Assembly (NCBI RefSeq): GCF_024753255.1
Contig: NZ_JANUHA010000023.1
Span: 1 to 64,000 of the forward strand
DNA: 64,000 nucleotides
Reading direction: 5' to 3'
DNA from: Massilia agri
GTDB lineage: Bacteria; Pseudomonadota; Gammaproteobacteria; Burkholderiales; Burkholderiaceae_D
Shown here: piece after piece, positions 8,799-18,348 of the stretch
Layout of the letters: each line of letters begins with the position of its first letter
How positions within the stretch are numbered: position 1 is the stretch's first letter
Position numbers and translations under genes: made by a program
Notes under the pieces: generated by a model
Seen by the model: the letters and a program-made list of their open reading frames with translations, nothing else
The model's database searches: none
What the model was told of the DNA's origin: nothing

Positions 8799-10484
8799 CT
8801 AGGCCGGGGCCTGCAGGGCGCGCGCCAGGATCGCGGCGCAGTCGACCTGCGCGGGGAGCCGCCCGAACGCGCCGCCCGGCTCGCGCGCGATGCGCGAGGC
8901 AACGAAGGCGTCGGCCACGTGGCCGGGCGCGTGGCGCAGCAGCAGCGCCGCCTGCACCGTCAGCACCAGGCGCTCGGCCAGCACGCGCGCCCCGCCCTCG
9001 TCGCGCGCCATGGCCGGGAGCGCATCGAGCAGGGCGCCGGCGAAAGCGGCGAAGCGGGCATCGATCGCCATCGCCGGCTCCAGCTCGGCCGCCAGCGCGG
9101 CATGCGCCTCCGGCAGCGACTTGCCGAGCGCCCGCAGCACGTCCAGGCACATCACGTTCCCGGAACCCTCCCAGATCGAATTGACGGGGAACTCGCGGTA
9201 CAGCCGCCCCAGCGGGCCGTCCTCGACGTAGCCGTTGCCGCCCATGACCTCCATCGCCTCTGCCCCGAACATCGGCCCGCGCTTGCAGATCCAGTACTTG
9301 CCGGCCGGGGTCAGGATGCGGCCCAGCAGGGCCTGGGCCGGGTCCTGGCTTTCGTCGAAACAGCGCGCCAGGCGCAAGGCGAATGCCGTCGCGGCCTCGG
9401 ATTCGAGGGCCAGGTCGGCCAGCACGTTCTGCATCAGGGGCTGTTCGGCGAGGCGCCGGCCGAACGCCGCGCGGCCGCGCGCGTGGTGCAGGGCGTGGCA
9501 CAGGGCGGCGCGCATGATGCCGGCGCTGCCCAGCACGCAGTCCAGGCGGGTGTAGCCACCCATCTCGAGGATGGTCGGGATGCCGCGTCCCGGCGTACCC
9601 ACCATCCAGCCGACCGCATCCTGGAACTCGACTTCCGAGGAGGCATTCGAGCGGTTGCCGACCTTGTCCTTCAGGCGCTGCACCCGGATCGCATTGCGGC
9701 TGCCGTCGGGCAGGAAGCGCGGCACGAAGAAGCACGACAGGCCGCTGCTGCCCTCTTCCTCCAGCTGGGCCAGGATCAGGTGGGCGTCCGCCTGCGGCAC
9801 CGAGAAGAACCATTTATGGCCGACGATGACGCAGGCGCCCTCGCCCGCGGCGCCGAAGCGGGCCTGCGCCTCGCCGGAAGGCATCCGGGTGGCGCGGGTG
9901 GTGTTGGCGCGCACGTCGCTGCCGCCCTGCTTCTCGGTCATGCCCATGCCGACCAGGGCGCCGCGCTTTTCCGTCACCGGCAGCGACCGCGGGTCGTAGT
10001 CGTTCGAGAGGATCTTGGGCAGCCAGGACGCCAGGCGCGGCTCGCGGCGCAGGGCCGGGACCGAGGCATAGGTCATGGTCACCGGGCACTGGCTGCCGTT
10101 CTCGACCTGGCCGAACAGCAGGTACTGGGCCGCGCGCGCCACCTGGGCGCCGGGGCGCGGGTCCTGCCAGGGTGCCGAGTGGGCGCCGGCCTTGACCAGC
10201 AGCGTCATGAGCTGGTGCCAGGCCGGGTGGAACTCGATTTCGTCGATGCGGCGGCCCGAGCGATCGAAGCCGAGCAGGCGCGGACCGGCGGCATTGGCCT
10301 GGCGCGCCAGGTCGAGCACCTCGGCGCTGCCCAGGGTCGCGCCGAGCCCGGCCAGGCTGTCCTCGGCCCAGCCCGCGCCCTCGCGGACCAATGCCTCGCG
10401 CAACGCCGGATCGCAGGCGAACAGGTTGACGTTTTCGAAGGGGGCAGCCTGGTTCAGGACCTCATGGGTCTGGAAAGCATCCAT
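8799..10484 (-). CDS. aidB: AidB-like acyl-CoA dehydrogenase
   Basis: A flavin acyl-CoA dehydrogenase of the long AidB type, 561 residues against about 540 in E. coli AidB. The diagnostic block [17 protein letters not shown] lies near residue 180, and [13 protein letters not shown] with [17 protein letters not shown] are typical of the family. AidB proteins bind DNA and have weak isovaleryl-CoA activity; they are linked to alkylation protection, but that role is not shown here. I chose the ATG at 10484 because GAGAG sits about 9 nt upstream; an ATG three codons earlier overlaps that site. Confidence 0.85.
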   Translation of the reverse strand: MDAFQTHEVLNQAAPFENVNLFACDPALREALVREGAGWAEDSLAGLGATLGSAEVLDLARQANAAGPRLLGFDRSGRRIDEIEFHPAWHQLMTLLVKAGAHSAPWQDPRPGAQVARAAQYLLFGQVENGSQCPVTMTYASVPALRREPRLASWLPKILSNDYDPRSLPVTEKRGALVGMGMTEKQGGSDVRANTTRATRMPSGEAQARFGAAGEGACVIVGHKWFFSVPQADAHLILAQLEEEGSSGLSCFFVPRFLPDGSRNAIRVQRLKDKVGNRSNASSEVEFQDAVGWMVGTPGRGIPTILEMGGYTRLDCVLGSAGIMRAALCHALHHARGRAAFGRRLAEQPLMQNVLADLALESEAATAFALRLARCFDESQDPAQALLGRILTPAGKYWICKRGPMFGAEAMEVMGGNGYVEDGPLGRLYREFPVNSIWEGSGNVMCLDVLRALGKSLPEAHAALAAELEPAMAIDARFAAFAGALLDALPAMARDEGGARVLAERLVLTVQAALLLRHAPGHVADAFVASRIAREPGGAFGRLPAQVDCAAILARALQAPA

Positions 10485-10815
10485 TTTTCGCATCTCTCTC
10501 GGAAAACCCGGCCGGATGTTGCATCCGAGCATCATTTTAGAATAGGTTCATTTGCTGGACAGCAAGAATCGGCGACAATGTCGGGTGTACGTATGCTTGT
10601 CTATGCAACAAGAACGCTAACGCAAAGAGCGCATCAACGCAAGCTGCTGCGTCAGCGCAAGGACTGGCAGAACGGAGACTGGCTTTGTGATTTTTAATGC
10701 CTTTCAGAATCTTTCAATGCTACAGTCGCCATTGGTTTGGTAGACTTGCATGGTTTACGCACGGTATGCATAGCGGTTCCGCGCGTGCCAGCAACAAGAA
10801 GGCAGACAACCAAGA
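10485..10815. other. Intergenic region between aidB-like and GGDEF/EAL genes
   Basis: About 330 bp carrying the divergent promoters of the two flanking genes. A 39-codon ORF (10578-10697, plus) beginning MSGVRMLVY and rich in Arg and Gln is present but has no clear ribosome site and no recognised family. It is left as unproven. Confidence 0.35.
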
Positions 10816-12561
10816 ATGCACACCAGTTCCATCGCCGCCATCCAGCCCGAACCCCGCAAGCCGGCACTGTCCCTGCTCGACAGCCTGCTGGAGGCGGCCG
10901 GCGACGCGGTTTTCCGCGTCACGCTGGGCGGCCAGGTGCGCGCCGCCAGCCGCCGCGCCCAACTGCTGACCGGCGTCGAACTGGACGGCCGGCCCCTGGT
11001 CGCGATGGTCCATGACGTCGACCAGCCGGCCCTGCGCGCCGCCCTCGCCAGCGCCGGCGGCGCTCATCCGGGCAGTGAACCCGTGGTGGTGGAGGCGCGC
11101 TTTCGCAGCGGCGAACGCGACGTCTGGTTCGAGCTGCGCCTGGCCCTGGTCGCGAGCGGCGACGACGCCCCGCTGCTGGTCGTGGGGCGCGACATGTCGG
11201 CCCAGCATGCCACCGAAGAGCGCTTGCGCCACATGGCGACCCACGATGCCCTCACCGAGCTCCCCAACCGGGTGCTGCTGTCCGACCGCATCCGGATGGT
11301 GATCGCCAATGCGCGCCGCTCGGGCCAGGGCTTTGCCGTGGCCACCATCGGCCTGGACGGCTTCAAGAAGGTCAACGACGGCCTCGGCCACGCGGTCGGC
11401 GACGCCGTGCTGCGCATGGCGGCAAGCCGCCTGCGCCGCACCCTGCGCGACAGCGACACCCTGGCGCGCGTGGGCGGCGACGAGTTCGTCGCGGTGCTGC
11501 CCGGCTCAAGCAACGAGGCCCAGATCAAGCTCGTCACGGGGCGCCTGATGGCGGCCCTGCAGTCGCCCTTCGAGATCGACGGCCACACCATCTACCTGGC
11601 CGGTTCGATCGGCGTGGCGACCTATCCGGATCACGCCGAGGACGAGGTGCGGCTGGTGACCCTGGCCGACACCGCCATGTCGCGCGCCAAGGAGACCGGC
11701 AAGGCGCGCAGCGTGACCTACAGCCCGCGCGACGCCGGCCCGCCGGAACACGATATCTCGCTGGAAGCGGCGATGTTCAATGCGGTGCGCGAAGGCGAGT
11801 TCCAGCTGTATTACCAGCCGATCGTCGACGCCGCCAACCGCACCATCGAGGGCTTCGAGACCCTGATGCGCTGGAAGCACCCGACCCTGGGCATGGTCGC
11901 TCCAAGCCGCTTCATCCCGATCGCCGAGACCAATGGCCTGATCAACCTGCTCGGCGCCTGGGCGCTGAAGGCGGCCTGCATGCAGATTCGCCAGTTCGAG
12001 GAAATCGCCGGGCGCGAGCTCTACATCTCGGTCAACATCAGCCCGCGCCAGTTCAGGAGCGACAAGTTCCTTACCGTGCTGGACGACGCGCTGGCGCTGT
12101 CCGGCACGCCGGGCCGCAACCTGGTGCTCGAGATCACCGAGGGCACCCTGATGGTCGACCCGGTGCACGCGGAAAGCGTGCTGGGCAAGATGGCCGAGCG
12201 CGGCGCGCGCATCGCGATCGACGACTTCGGCACCGGCTACTCGAGCCTGGCCTACCTGAAGCGCTTCCCGATCTCGGTGCTGAAGGTCGACCGGGCTTTC
12301 GTGAAGGACCTCCCGAGCGCCGAGAAGGACGCGGCGATCTGCAAGGCCGTGCTGGACCTGGCCAAGCACCTCGACCTGTCGGTGGTGGCCGAGGGCGTGG
12401 AGACCGAGGCCCAGCTGGCCTTCCTCGACAGCCTGGGTTGCCAGTACGTGCAGGGCTACCTGACCGGCAAGCCGATGCCGGCCCACGTGGCGATGACCGC
12501 GCTGAAAGAAGACCTTTATACCGAACTGCTGCCGGCCGACTTCCGGGCGGTCAAACCATGA
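10816..12561 (+). CDS. PAS-GGDEF-EAL c-di-GMP enzyme
   Basis: A 581-residue bifunctional-type protein. Residues 20-135 look like a PAS sensor. The GGDEF domain has an intact active motif at about 220-224 (ARVGGDEFVAV). The EAL domain has ETL at the signature (about 348-350), and the other catalytic residues are present: Asn in NISPRQF, Glu in EITEGTL, Asp-Asp in IDDFGTGYSSL, Lys in LKVDRAF and Glu in VAEGVET. Both synthesis and breakdown of c-di-GMP are therefore possible. Its stop codon overlaps the start of the HDOD gene (ATGA), so the two are translationally coupled. Confidence 0.92.
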   Translation: MHTSSIAAIQPEPRKPALSLLDSLLEAAGDAVFRVTLGGQVRAASRRAQLLTGVELDGRPLVAMVHDVDQPALRAALASAGGAHPGSEPVVVEARFRSGERDVWFELRLALVASGDDAPLLVVGRDMSAQHATEERLRHMATHDALTELPNRVLLSDRIRMVIANARRSGQGFAVATIGLDGFKKVNDGLGHAVGDAVLRMAASRLRRTLRDSDTLARVGGDEFVAVLPGSSNEAQIKLVTGRLMAALQSPFEIDGHTIYLAGSIGVATYPDHAEDEVRLVTLADTAMSRAKETGKARSVTYSPRDAGPPEHDISLEAAMFNAVREGEFQLYYQPIVDAANRTIEGFETLMRWKHPTLGMVAPSRFIPIAETNGLINLLGAWALKAACMQIRQFEEIAGRELYISVNISPRQFRSDKFLTVLDDALALSGTPGRNLVLEITEGTLMVDPVHAESVLGKMAERGARIAIDDFGTGYSSLAYLKRFPISVLKVDRAFVKDLPSAEKDAAICKAVLDLAKHLDLSVVAEGVETEAQLAFLDSLGCQYVQGYLTGKPMPAHVAMTALKEDLYTELLPADFRAVKP

Positions 12562-14051
12562 CGACTATTCCCGCCATCCCGCGCTCGCGCCAGGCCGACG
12601 CCACCCTCTCCCTGCTGTGGGAACGCATCCGCAGGCAGGGTGACATGCCGGGCTTCACCAAGGCCATCAACGCCATCCTCGCTTCCATGCGCGGCGAAGA
12701 CGAGCGCGAATTCTCGATGACCCAGACGGTGCTCTCCGACCCCGTCCTGACCCAGAAGGTGCTGCGCCTGGCGAACAGCGGCATGTACTCGGCCTTCGGC
12801 CAGCGCATCAACACCGTCTCCAAGGCCGTGCTGGTGCTCGGCACCGAGGCGATCGGCCACCTGGCCCTGGGCCTGAAGCTGATCGAGGAACTGGCCAAGT
12901 CCACGCCCGACACCGAAACCGCCCACATCGAGATGGAAAAGGCGGTGCTGGCCGGGATGGTGGCGCAGCAGATCGCCGCCACCGCCGTCTCGCGCGACCC
13001 GGAGGAAGCCGTGGTGTGCTCGATCCTGCATTTGCTGGGAAGGATGATGGTCACCTTCTACATGCCGGAGCGCTGGGCCCAGCTGCGCGAAGCCGCCGGC
13101 CCGGGGCGCGAGGAAAACGCCGCGGCCGGCATCCTCGGCCTGTCGCTGGAAGAAATCGGGCGCGCCACCGCCGAGCACTGGGGCCTGCCGCGTAACCTGG
13201 TCGCCGGCATGCGCCGCGTCGCGCCGGGCGAGCGCTTCGAGGGTTTCGGCCACGACGACTGGCTGGCCGCCCTCGGCACCATGTCGACCGACGCCGCCGA
13301 CGCCCTCTGGCACGACGACGAGACGGGCGCCGCCCGCGTGGCCGCCCTGGCCGAGAGTTTCGCCCCGATGCTGGGCGTCGAGCCGGGCAGTTTGCTGGGC
13401 GCCATCGAGAAGGCGCGCGAGACCGCGTCCTCCGACCTGACGATCGCGCCGCTGGCCAAGCCGCTCGAGAAGCGCGCGCGCCTGGCCGCCGCCACCCGCA
13501 AGCGCATGGCCGGCAACAAGGTCCTCATGAGCGGCGTGGCGGACATGCGCGACGCCGGCGTCAATGCCACCCCGGGCCAGATGATGTCGATGGCCCTGGA
13601 GACCATCCACAAGGGGCTGTCCTTCACGCGCTCCTTCGCGTTTCTCCGTAACCGCAAGGAAGGCAAGTACACGGCGCGCCTCGGGCTCGGCGAGGACAGC
13701 AAGGCAATGCTGCCCCAGCTCGTGTTCGACGACGTCTACGAGCCCAACGTCTTCCATGCTGCGCTTGGCAGTGACCGCGTGATCTTCATCGAGAATGCGC
13801 GCGACGCCAAGTTCGCCGCCAAGCTGCCGCTCTGGTGGAAGACCAGCCTGAGCGAAGCGCGCTGCTTCGTCGTGATTCCGCTGTGCGCCCATGGGCAGCC
13901 GGCCGGCTTCATCTATGGCGAGTGGGACGACAGCTTCCCCTCGGTGGTGCTGAGCCAGACCGAATTCTCGCTGCTGAACGATCTGCGCGGCCTGGTGGTG
14001 CGCACCGTCGAGCGCCGCCACCAGGTCGAGGCGGTTGCCTCACGGGTGTGA
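12558..14051 (+). CDS. HDOD-domain signalling protein
   Basis: A 497-residue protein with an HDOD domain in the N-terminal half, seen in DPVLTQKVLRLANSGMYS and the following INTVSKAVLVLG block (about 55-100). The C-terminal part (about 360-490) looks like a GAF-type sensory domain. HDOD proteins act in c-di-GMP-linked and stress signalling but mostly lack the metal-dependent HD catalytic residues. Start and stop of the pair overlap (ATGA at 12558-12561). Coupling to the upstream GGDEF/EAL protein suggests a shared pathway. Confidence 0.85.
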   Translation: MTTIPAIPRSRQADATLSLLWERIRRQGDMPGFTKAINAILASMRGEDEREFSMTQTVLSDPVLTQKVLRLANSGMYSAFGQRINTVSKAVLVLGTEAIGHLALGLKLIEELAKSTPDTETAHIEMEKAVLAGMVAQQIAATAVSRDPEEAVVCSILHLLGRMMVTFYMPERWAQLREAAGPGREENAAAGILGLSLEEIGRATAEHWGLPRNLVAGMRRVAPGERFEGFGHDDWLAALGTMSTDAADALWHDDETGAARVAALAESFAPMLGVEPGSLLGAIEKARETASSDLTIAPLAKPLEKRARLAAATRKRMAGNKVLMSGVADMRDAGVNATPGQMMSMALETIHKGLSFTRSFAFLRNRKEGKYTARLGLGEDSKAMLPQLVFDDVYEPNVFHAALGSDRVIFIENARDAKFAAKLPLWWKTSLSEARCFVVIPLCAHGQPAGFIYGEWDDSFPSVVLSQTEFSLLNDLRGLVVRTVERRHQVEAVASRV

Positions 14052-14084
14052 GACCCGGCGCCGCCCGCCCGGACGGCGCACTGA

Positions 14085-15179
14085 TCAGCCCAGTTTCGGC
14101 GTCCCCACCTTCACATCCCCGCACTGCGCGCGCTGCATCAGCGCGTGGTCGATCAGCACCAGCGCCAGCATCGCTTCCGCGATCGGCGTCGCGCGGATGC
14201 CGACGCAGGGGTCGTGGCGGCCGAAGGTCTCCACCATGACCGGATTGCCGTCCTTGTCGATCGAGCGGCGCGGCGTGCGGATGGACGAAGTCGGCTTGAT
14301 GGCGATCGAGACCGTGATGTCCTGGCCGGTCGAGATCCCGCCCAGCACCCCGCCCGCATTGTTGCCGACAAAGCCTTCCGGGGTCAGCTCGTCGCCATGC
14401 TCGGAGCCTTTCTGCGCCACCGAGGCGAAGCCGGCGCCGATTTCCACGCCCTTGACCGCGTTAATCCCCATCATCGCGTAGGCGATGTCGGCGTCCAGCT
14501 TGTCGTAGATCGGCTGGCCCCAGCCCACCGGCACCTTGCGCGCCACCACGTCGATGCGCGCGCCGATCGAATCGCCGGCGCGGCGCAGCTCGTCCATCGC
14601 CGCTTCCATCCGCGCCAGCAGGTCGGCGTCGGCGGTGGCGGCGAAGAAGGGATTCGCCTGCACGTGCTCGAAGGACTGGAACGGCACCTCGATGTCGCCC
14701 AGCGTGCGCATGCAGCCGAAGAACTCGGTGCCGTATTGCTCGCGCAGCCATTTCTTGGCCACGGCGCCGGCGCCCACCACCGGCGCCGTCAGGCGCGCCG
14801 AGGAGCGCCCGCCCCCGCGCGGGTCGCGCACGCCGTACTTGTGCCAGTAGGTGTAGTCGGCGTGGCCCGGCCGGAACGTCTCGGTGATGTTGCCGTAGTC
14901 CTTGCTGCGCTGGTCTTCGTTGGGAATCAGGAGCGCGATCGGGGTGCCCGTGGTCACGCCCTGGTAGACGCCCGACAGGATCTGCACGCGGTCCGCTTCC
15001 TGGCGCTGCGTCACGTGGCGCGAGGTGCCGGGCTTCCTGCGGTCGAGCTCGGGCTGGATGTCGGCCTCGGACAGCGCCATCCCGGGCGGGCAGCCGTCGA
15101 TGACGCAGCCGATGGCCGGGCCATGCGACTCGCCGAATGTGGTTACGGAAAACAGCTTGCCAAAGGAGTTGCCGGACAT
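14085..15179 (-). CDS. aroC: Chorismate synthase
   Basis: Converts EPSP to chorismate, the last step of the shikimate pathway, using reduced FMN. The 364-residue product begins [20 protein letters not shown], the first family signature. Other signatures are visible as [11 protein letters not shown] near residue 127 and the block with [16 protein letters not shown] near the C terminus. The ATG at 15179 is preferred over an upstream TTG because homologues begin MSGN/MSG. Confidence 0.97.
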   Translation of the reverse strand: MSGNSFGKLFSVTTFGESHGPAIGCVIDGCPPGMALSEADIQPELDRRKPGTSRHVTQRQEADRVQILSGVYQGVTTGTPIALLIPNEDQRSKDYGNITETFRPGHADYTYWHKYGVRDPRGGGRSSARLTAPVVGAGAVAKKWLREQYGTEFFGCMRTLGDIEVPFQSFEHVQANPFFAATADADLLARMEAAMDELRRAGDSIGARIDVVARKVPVGWGQPIYDKLDADIAYAMMGINAVKGVEIGAGFASVAQKGSEHGDELTPEGFVGNNAGGVLGGISTGQDITVSIAIKPTSSIRTPRRSIDKDGNPVMVETFGRHDPCVGIRATPIAEAMLALVLIDHALMQRAQCGDVKVGTPKLG

Positions 15180-15375
15180 GGATTGCTCTGCTTGCAAAAT
15201 GGTGGATTTAGCATTCTACCAGCCCGGGAGTCAAGCCCGGGGGAATCGCTCCGGGAGCTCCAGGCCGAATAGTTGCTCCAAGGATACATATTTGTCCTTT
15301 CGGCCAGTTTGTAAGCTTCTGTAAAGGAAATTGCATATATACTGAGTCGAAACAAGCCCAGCCCTCTGGAGACCA

Positions 15376-17682
15376 ATGCCTTCCTCGATGACGCCGCCGG
15401 GCCCGATGACGGATGCGGTAGACGACCGCGACGACCTGGTATTCGCCGACGAAGCCGATCACGCATCGCCTTCGTCCATCCCCGCCGCCGGCGCGCCGGC
15501 TTGCGCCAGCGCGAGCTGGCGCATCCTGGTGGTGGACGACGACGCCGACGTGCACTCGACCACGACCTTCGCCCTGAAGGGTGTCGAGATGCAGGGCCGC
15601 CCGCTGGAATTCCTGCATGCCTACTCGAGCGAGGAAGCGCGCGACATCCTGGCACGCGAACCCGGGATCGCCGTGGTCCTGCTGGACGTGGTGATGGAAC
15701 GCCCCGACGCCGGCCTGCAGCTGGTGCGGAGAATCCGCGAAGAGCTCGGCCTGATCGAAGTCCGCATCATCCTGCGCACCGGCCAGCCCGGCTATGCGCC
15801 CGAGCTGGAAGCGATCCGCGGCTACGACATCAACGATTACCGCACCAAGTCCGAACTCACCCGCACCAAGCTGTACACCGCGGTGGCGGCCGCCGTGCGC
15901 TCCTATGAACAGCTGCGCGCCCTGGCCGCCAGCCGCGCCGGCCTGGAACACATCCTGAGCGCCGGCGCCCAGCTGATGGCCCTGCATGGCGTGGTCGACG
16001 CGGCCCGGGGCGTGCTGCGCCAGCTGGCAACCCTGCTCGGCCGGCCCGAGGCCGGCGTGCTGTGCGTGCGCGAAAGCGCCCATGGACGGCCCGACAGCGT
16101 GCACGTGATCGCAGCCGCCGGCGCGCATGCGCTGCTGGCCGGTTCGGAGCTGGACGGCGCGGAGCACGCGAGCGTCAAGCAGGCAGTCCGGCGCACCCTC
16201 GAGCAGCGCCGCCGCCTCGATGGCGACGGCTGGCTGACCCTGCACTTCCCGGGCAAGGCCGGACGCGATTTCGCCGCCTGCATTCCCTTCGAGCGCCCGG
16301 TCGGCGAACTCGAATGCCGCCTGCTCGACGTGTTCGCGAGCGTGGCCGCCGTCAGCCTCGAGAACGTCGAGCTGGTCACCCACCTGAACCAGGCCGCCTT
16401 CCGCGACCAGCTGACGGGCCTGCCCAACCGCACCCGCCTGGTCGAACTGATCGACGCCATCCTGGCCAGCCCGCGCCGCGATGCCGCCACCCTGGCCATC
16501 GTCGACCTCGACCACTTCGCCGAGACCAACGATGCGCTCGGCCACCATTTCGGCGACCTGCTGCTGGTGGCCGTGGGACGCCGCCTGGAAGAGCGCCTGA
16601 AGGCCTGCCCGGACGAACGGCTCGAGGTGGCGCGCATCGGCGGCGACATCTTCTGCGTGCTCGGCGACGCCGCCGTGGTGCAGCCAGCCCGCATCGCGGC
16701 GCTGTTCCGCGAGCCCTTCCGCATCGACGGCCAGGACGTGCTGGTATCGAGCACGCTCGGCCTGGTGCGCCTCCTTGGCCACGACGGCAGCGGCGCCGAC
16801 GCCCTGAAGGACGCCGACATCGCCCTGAAGCGCGCCAAGTCGCAGCAGCGCGCCGGCCACTTCTATTTCTCGCGCAGCATGGGAGTCGAGATCCGCGAGC
16901 GGGTGCGCATGATGCACGCGCTGCGCAGCGGTTTCCAGCGCGGCGAATTGTTCCTGGCTTACCAGCCGCAGGTCGACCTCGCCACCAGCCGCCCCTTCGG
17001 CGCCGAAGCGCTGCTGCGCTGGCGCACCGAGGACGGCCGCATGATCGGCCCGGACCGCTTCATCCCGATCGCCGAATACTCCGGCCTGATCGTCGACATC
17101 GGCGAATGGGTGCTGCGCCAGGCGCTGGCCGAGCTGGTGCGCCTGCGTGCCGGCGGCCACCGCGACTTCACCATGTCGGTCAACGTCTCGCAGGTGCAGT
17201 TCCGCCACCCGCACTTCGTCGACATGCTGCGCCGCGCGCTGGAGGACACCGGGGCGCCGGCCGACTACGTGGAGCTGGAAATCACCGAATCGATGGCGAT
17301 GGAAGAGCCGGCCCTGCTGGTCGAGAAGCTGGCGCAGGTCAAGCGCACCGGGGTGTCGATCGCGATCGACGACTTCGGGACCGGCTTCTCTTCGCTCTCG
17401 CACCTGCAGCGCCTGCAGGTGGACCGCCTCAAGATCGACCGCACCTTCGTCACCGAAATCACGGGCTCGGCGCGCGGCAGCAGCATCGCCGAGATGGTGA
17501 TCCAGCTGGGCCGCAACCTGGGCCTGTCGGTCATTGCGGAAGGGGTCGAGGACGAACGCCAGGCGCACATCCTGCGCTCGCTGGGCTGCCCGCTGGCGCA
17601 GGGTTTCCTGTTCTCGCGACCGCTCAGCCCGGAAGCCCTGCTGGAGTGGCTGGGCAATCAGGCGATCATCGAAGCGGCCTAG
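15376..17682 (+). CDS. Response regulator with DUF3369-like, GGDEF and EAL domains
   Basis: A 768-residue regulator. A receiver domain covers about residues 48-170, with phospho-acceptor D104 in VVLLDVVMERPDAG. A DUF3369-like linker follows to about 330, then GGDEF and EAL domains. The GGDEF signature is degenerate (GGDIF, about 422-426), so cyclase activity is doubtful. The EAL motif is intact (AEALLRW, about 545), as are EITESMAM, IDDFGTGFSSL and VIAEGVED. It is probably a phosphorylation-controlled c-di-GMP phosphodiesterase. GGAGA lies upstream of the ATG. No cognate kinase is adjacent. Confidence 0.9.
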   Translation: MPSSMTPPGPMTDAVDDRDDLVFADEADHASPSSIPAAGAPACASASWRILVVDDDADVHSTTTFALKGVEMQGRPLEFLHAYSSEEARDILAREPGIAVVLLDVVMERPDAGLQLVRRIREELGLIEVRIILRTGQPGYAPELEAIRGYDINDYRTKSELTRTKLYTAVAAAVRSYEQLRALAASRAGLEHILSAGAQLMALHGVVDAARGVLRQLATLLGRPEAGVLCVRESAHGRPDSVHVIAAAGAHALLAGSELDGAEHASVKQAVRRTLEQRRRLDGDGWLTLHFPGKAGRDFAACIPFERPVGELECRLLDVFASVAAVSLENVELVTHLNQAAFRDQLTGLPNRTRLVELIDAILASPRRDAATLAIVDLDHFAETNDALGHHFGDLLLVAVGRRLEERLKACPDERLEVARIGGDIFCVLGDAAVVQPARIAALFREPFRIDGQDVLVSSTLGLVRLLGHDGSGADALKDADIALKRAKSQQRAGHFYFSRSMGVEIRERVRMMHALRSGFQRGELFLAYQPQVDLATSRPFGAEALLRWRTEDGRMIGPDRFIPIAEYSGLIVDIGEWVLRQALAELVRLRAGGHRDFTMSVNVSQVQFRHPHFVDMLRRALEDTGAPADYVELEITESMAMEEPALLVEKLAQVKRTGVSIAIDDFGTGFSSLSHLQRLQVDRLKIDRTFVTEITGSARGSSIAEMVIQLGRNLGLSVIAEGVEDERQAHILRSLGCPLAQGFLFSRPLSPEALLEWLGNQAIIEAA

Positions 17683-17686
17683 GTTT

Positions 17687-17709
17687 CGTGGTCGGCCGCG
17701 CCGACCACG
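17687..17709. terminator. Hairpin between convergent genes
   Basis: CGTGGTCGGC, the loop CGC and GCCGACCACG form a perfect 10-bp stem in the 30-bp gap between the response regulator gene and the CBS gene. There is no T run. It is a likely two-way transcription barrier. Confidence 0.55.
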
Positions 17710-17712
17710 CGA

Positions 17713-18165
17713 TCAGTCCTCGGTGGCCTGCTCGGCCGGCCAATCGCGAATGTAGGCCTTGAGCATGCGGTTCTCGAAGCTCTGCGCCTCCAGCACCGCC
17801 TTCGCCACGTCGTAGAAGGAGATCACGCCCAGCAGGGTGCGGGCGTTCATCACCGGCAGGTAGCGCGCGTGCTTTTCCAGCATGATGCGGCGCACCTCGT
17901 TGACTTCAGTGTCCGGGGTCACGGTGATCGGGCTGTCGTCCATCACCTTGCGCACCGTGCCGTTGCCGAGCGTCCCGCCTTGCGCGTGCAGCTCCTTGAT
18001 CACTTCGCGGAAGGTCAGCATGCCGACCAGGTCGCCGTATTCCATGACGACCAGCGAGCCGATGTCCTTTTCCGCCATCGTCGCGGCCGCCTCCACCAGG
18101 GGCTGGTCGGGCGTGACGGTATAGAGGATTTCACCTTTCACCTGCAGGATCTCGGAGACTTTCAT
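17713..18165 (-). CDS. CBS-domain pair protein
   Basis: A 150-residue protein made of two CBS motifs: LVEAAATMAEKDIGSLVVMEYGDLVGMLTFREV, then VMDDSPITVTPDTEVNEVRRIMLEKHARYLPVM. Such Bateman modules usually bind adenine nucleotides and regulate partner proteins, but stand-alone forms have no defined target. The ATG at 18165 (MKVSEILQVKG) is the natural family start. It is divergent from metY by 183 bp. Confidence 0.85.
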   Translation of the reverse strand: MKVSEILQVKGEILYTVTPDQPLVEAAATMAEKDIGSLVVMEYGDLVGMLTFREVIKELHAQGGTLGNGTVRKVMDDSPITVTPDTEVNEVRRIMLEKHARYLPVMNARTLLGVISFYDVAKAVLEAQSFENRMLKAYIRDWPAEQATED

Positions 18166-18348
18166 ATTGGCCACCCCGTCAGCTTGGTTAGTGATACCAG
18201 AAATATTTGTATAAGGCATAACACCGACTGTAGCCGATGCCCGCCAAAAAATCCAGCATTGCACCATTCCAGGGCCGGCGCCCCATTGCGGAACATTAAA
18301 AGAGTGCTACGATGCCGCCCATCCCAATTCACGGATGAGTAGAACACG

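Noticed and set aside
8742-10697. A 651-codon open frame opposite the AidB-like gene
   Set aside because: It is the antisense shadow of a clear acyl-CoA dehydrogenase in high-GC DNA and shows no recognisable domain.
10578-10697. A 39-codon ORF between the aidB-like and GGDEF/EAL genes
   Set aside because: No clear ribosome site and no family resemblance; too short to support.
15208-17568. A 786-codon frame opposite the response regulator gene
   Set aside because: It mirrors a well-supported receiver/GGDEF/EAL gene; its composition (Gln, His, Val-rich) is typical of antisense frames.
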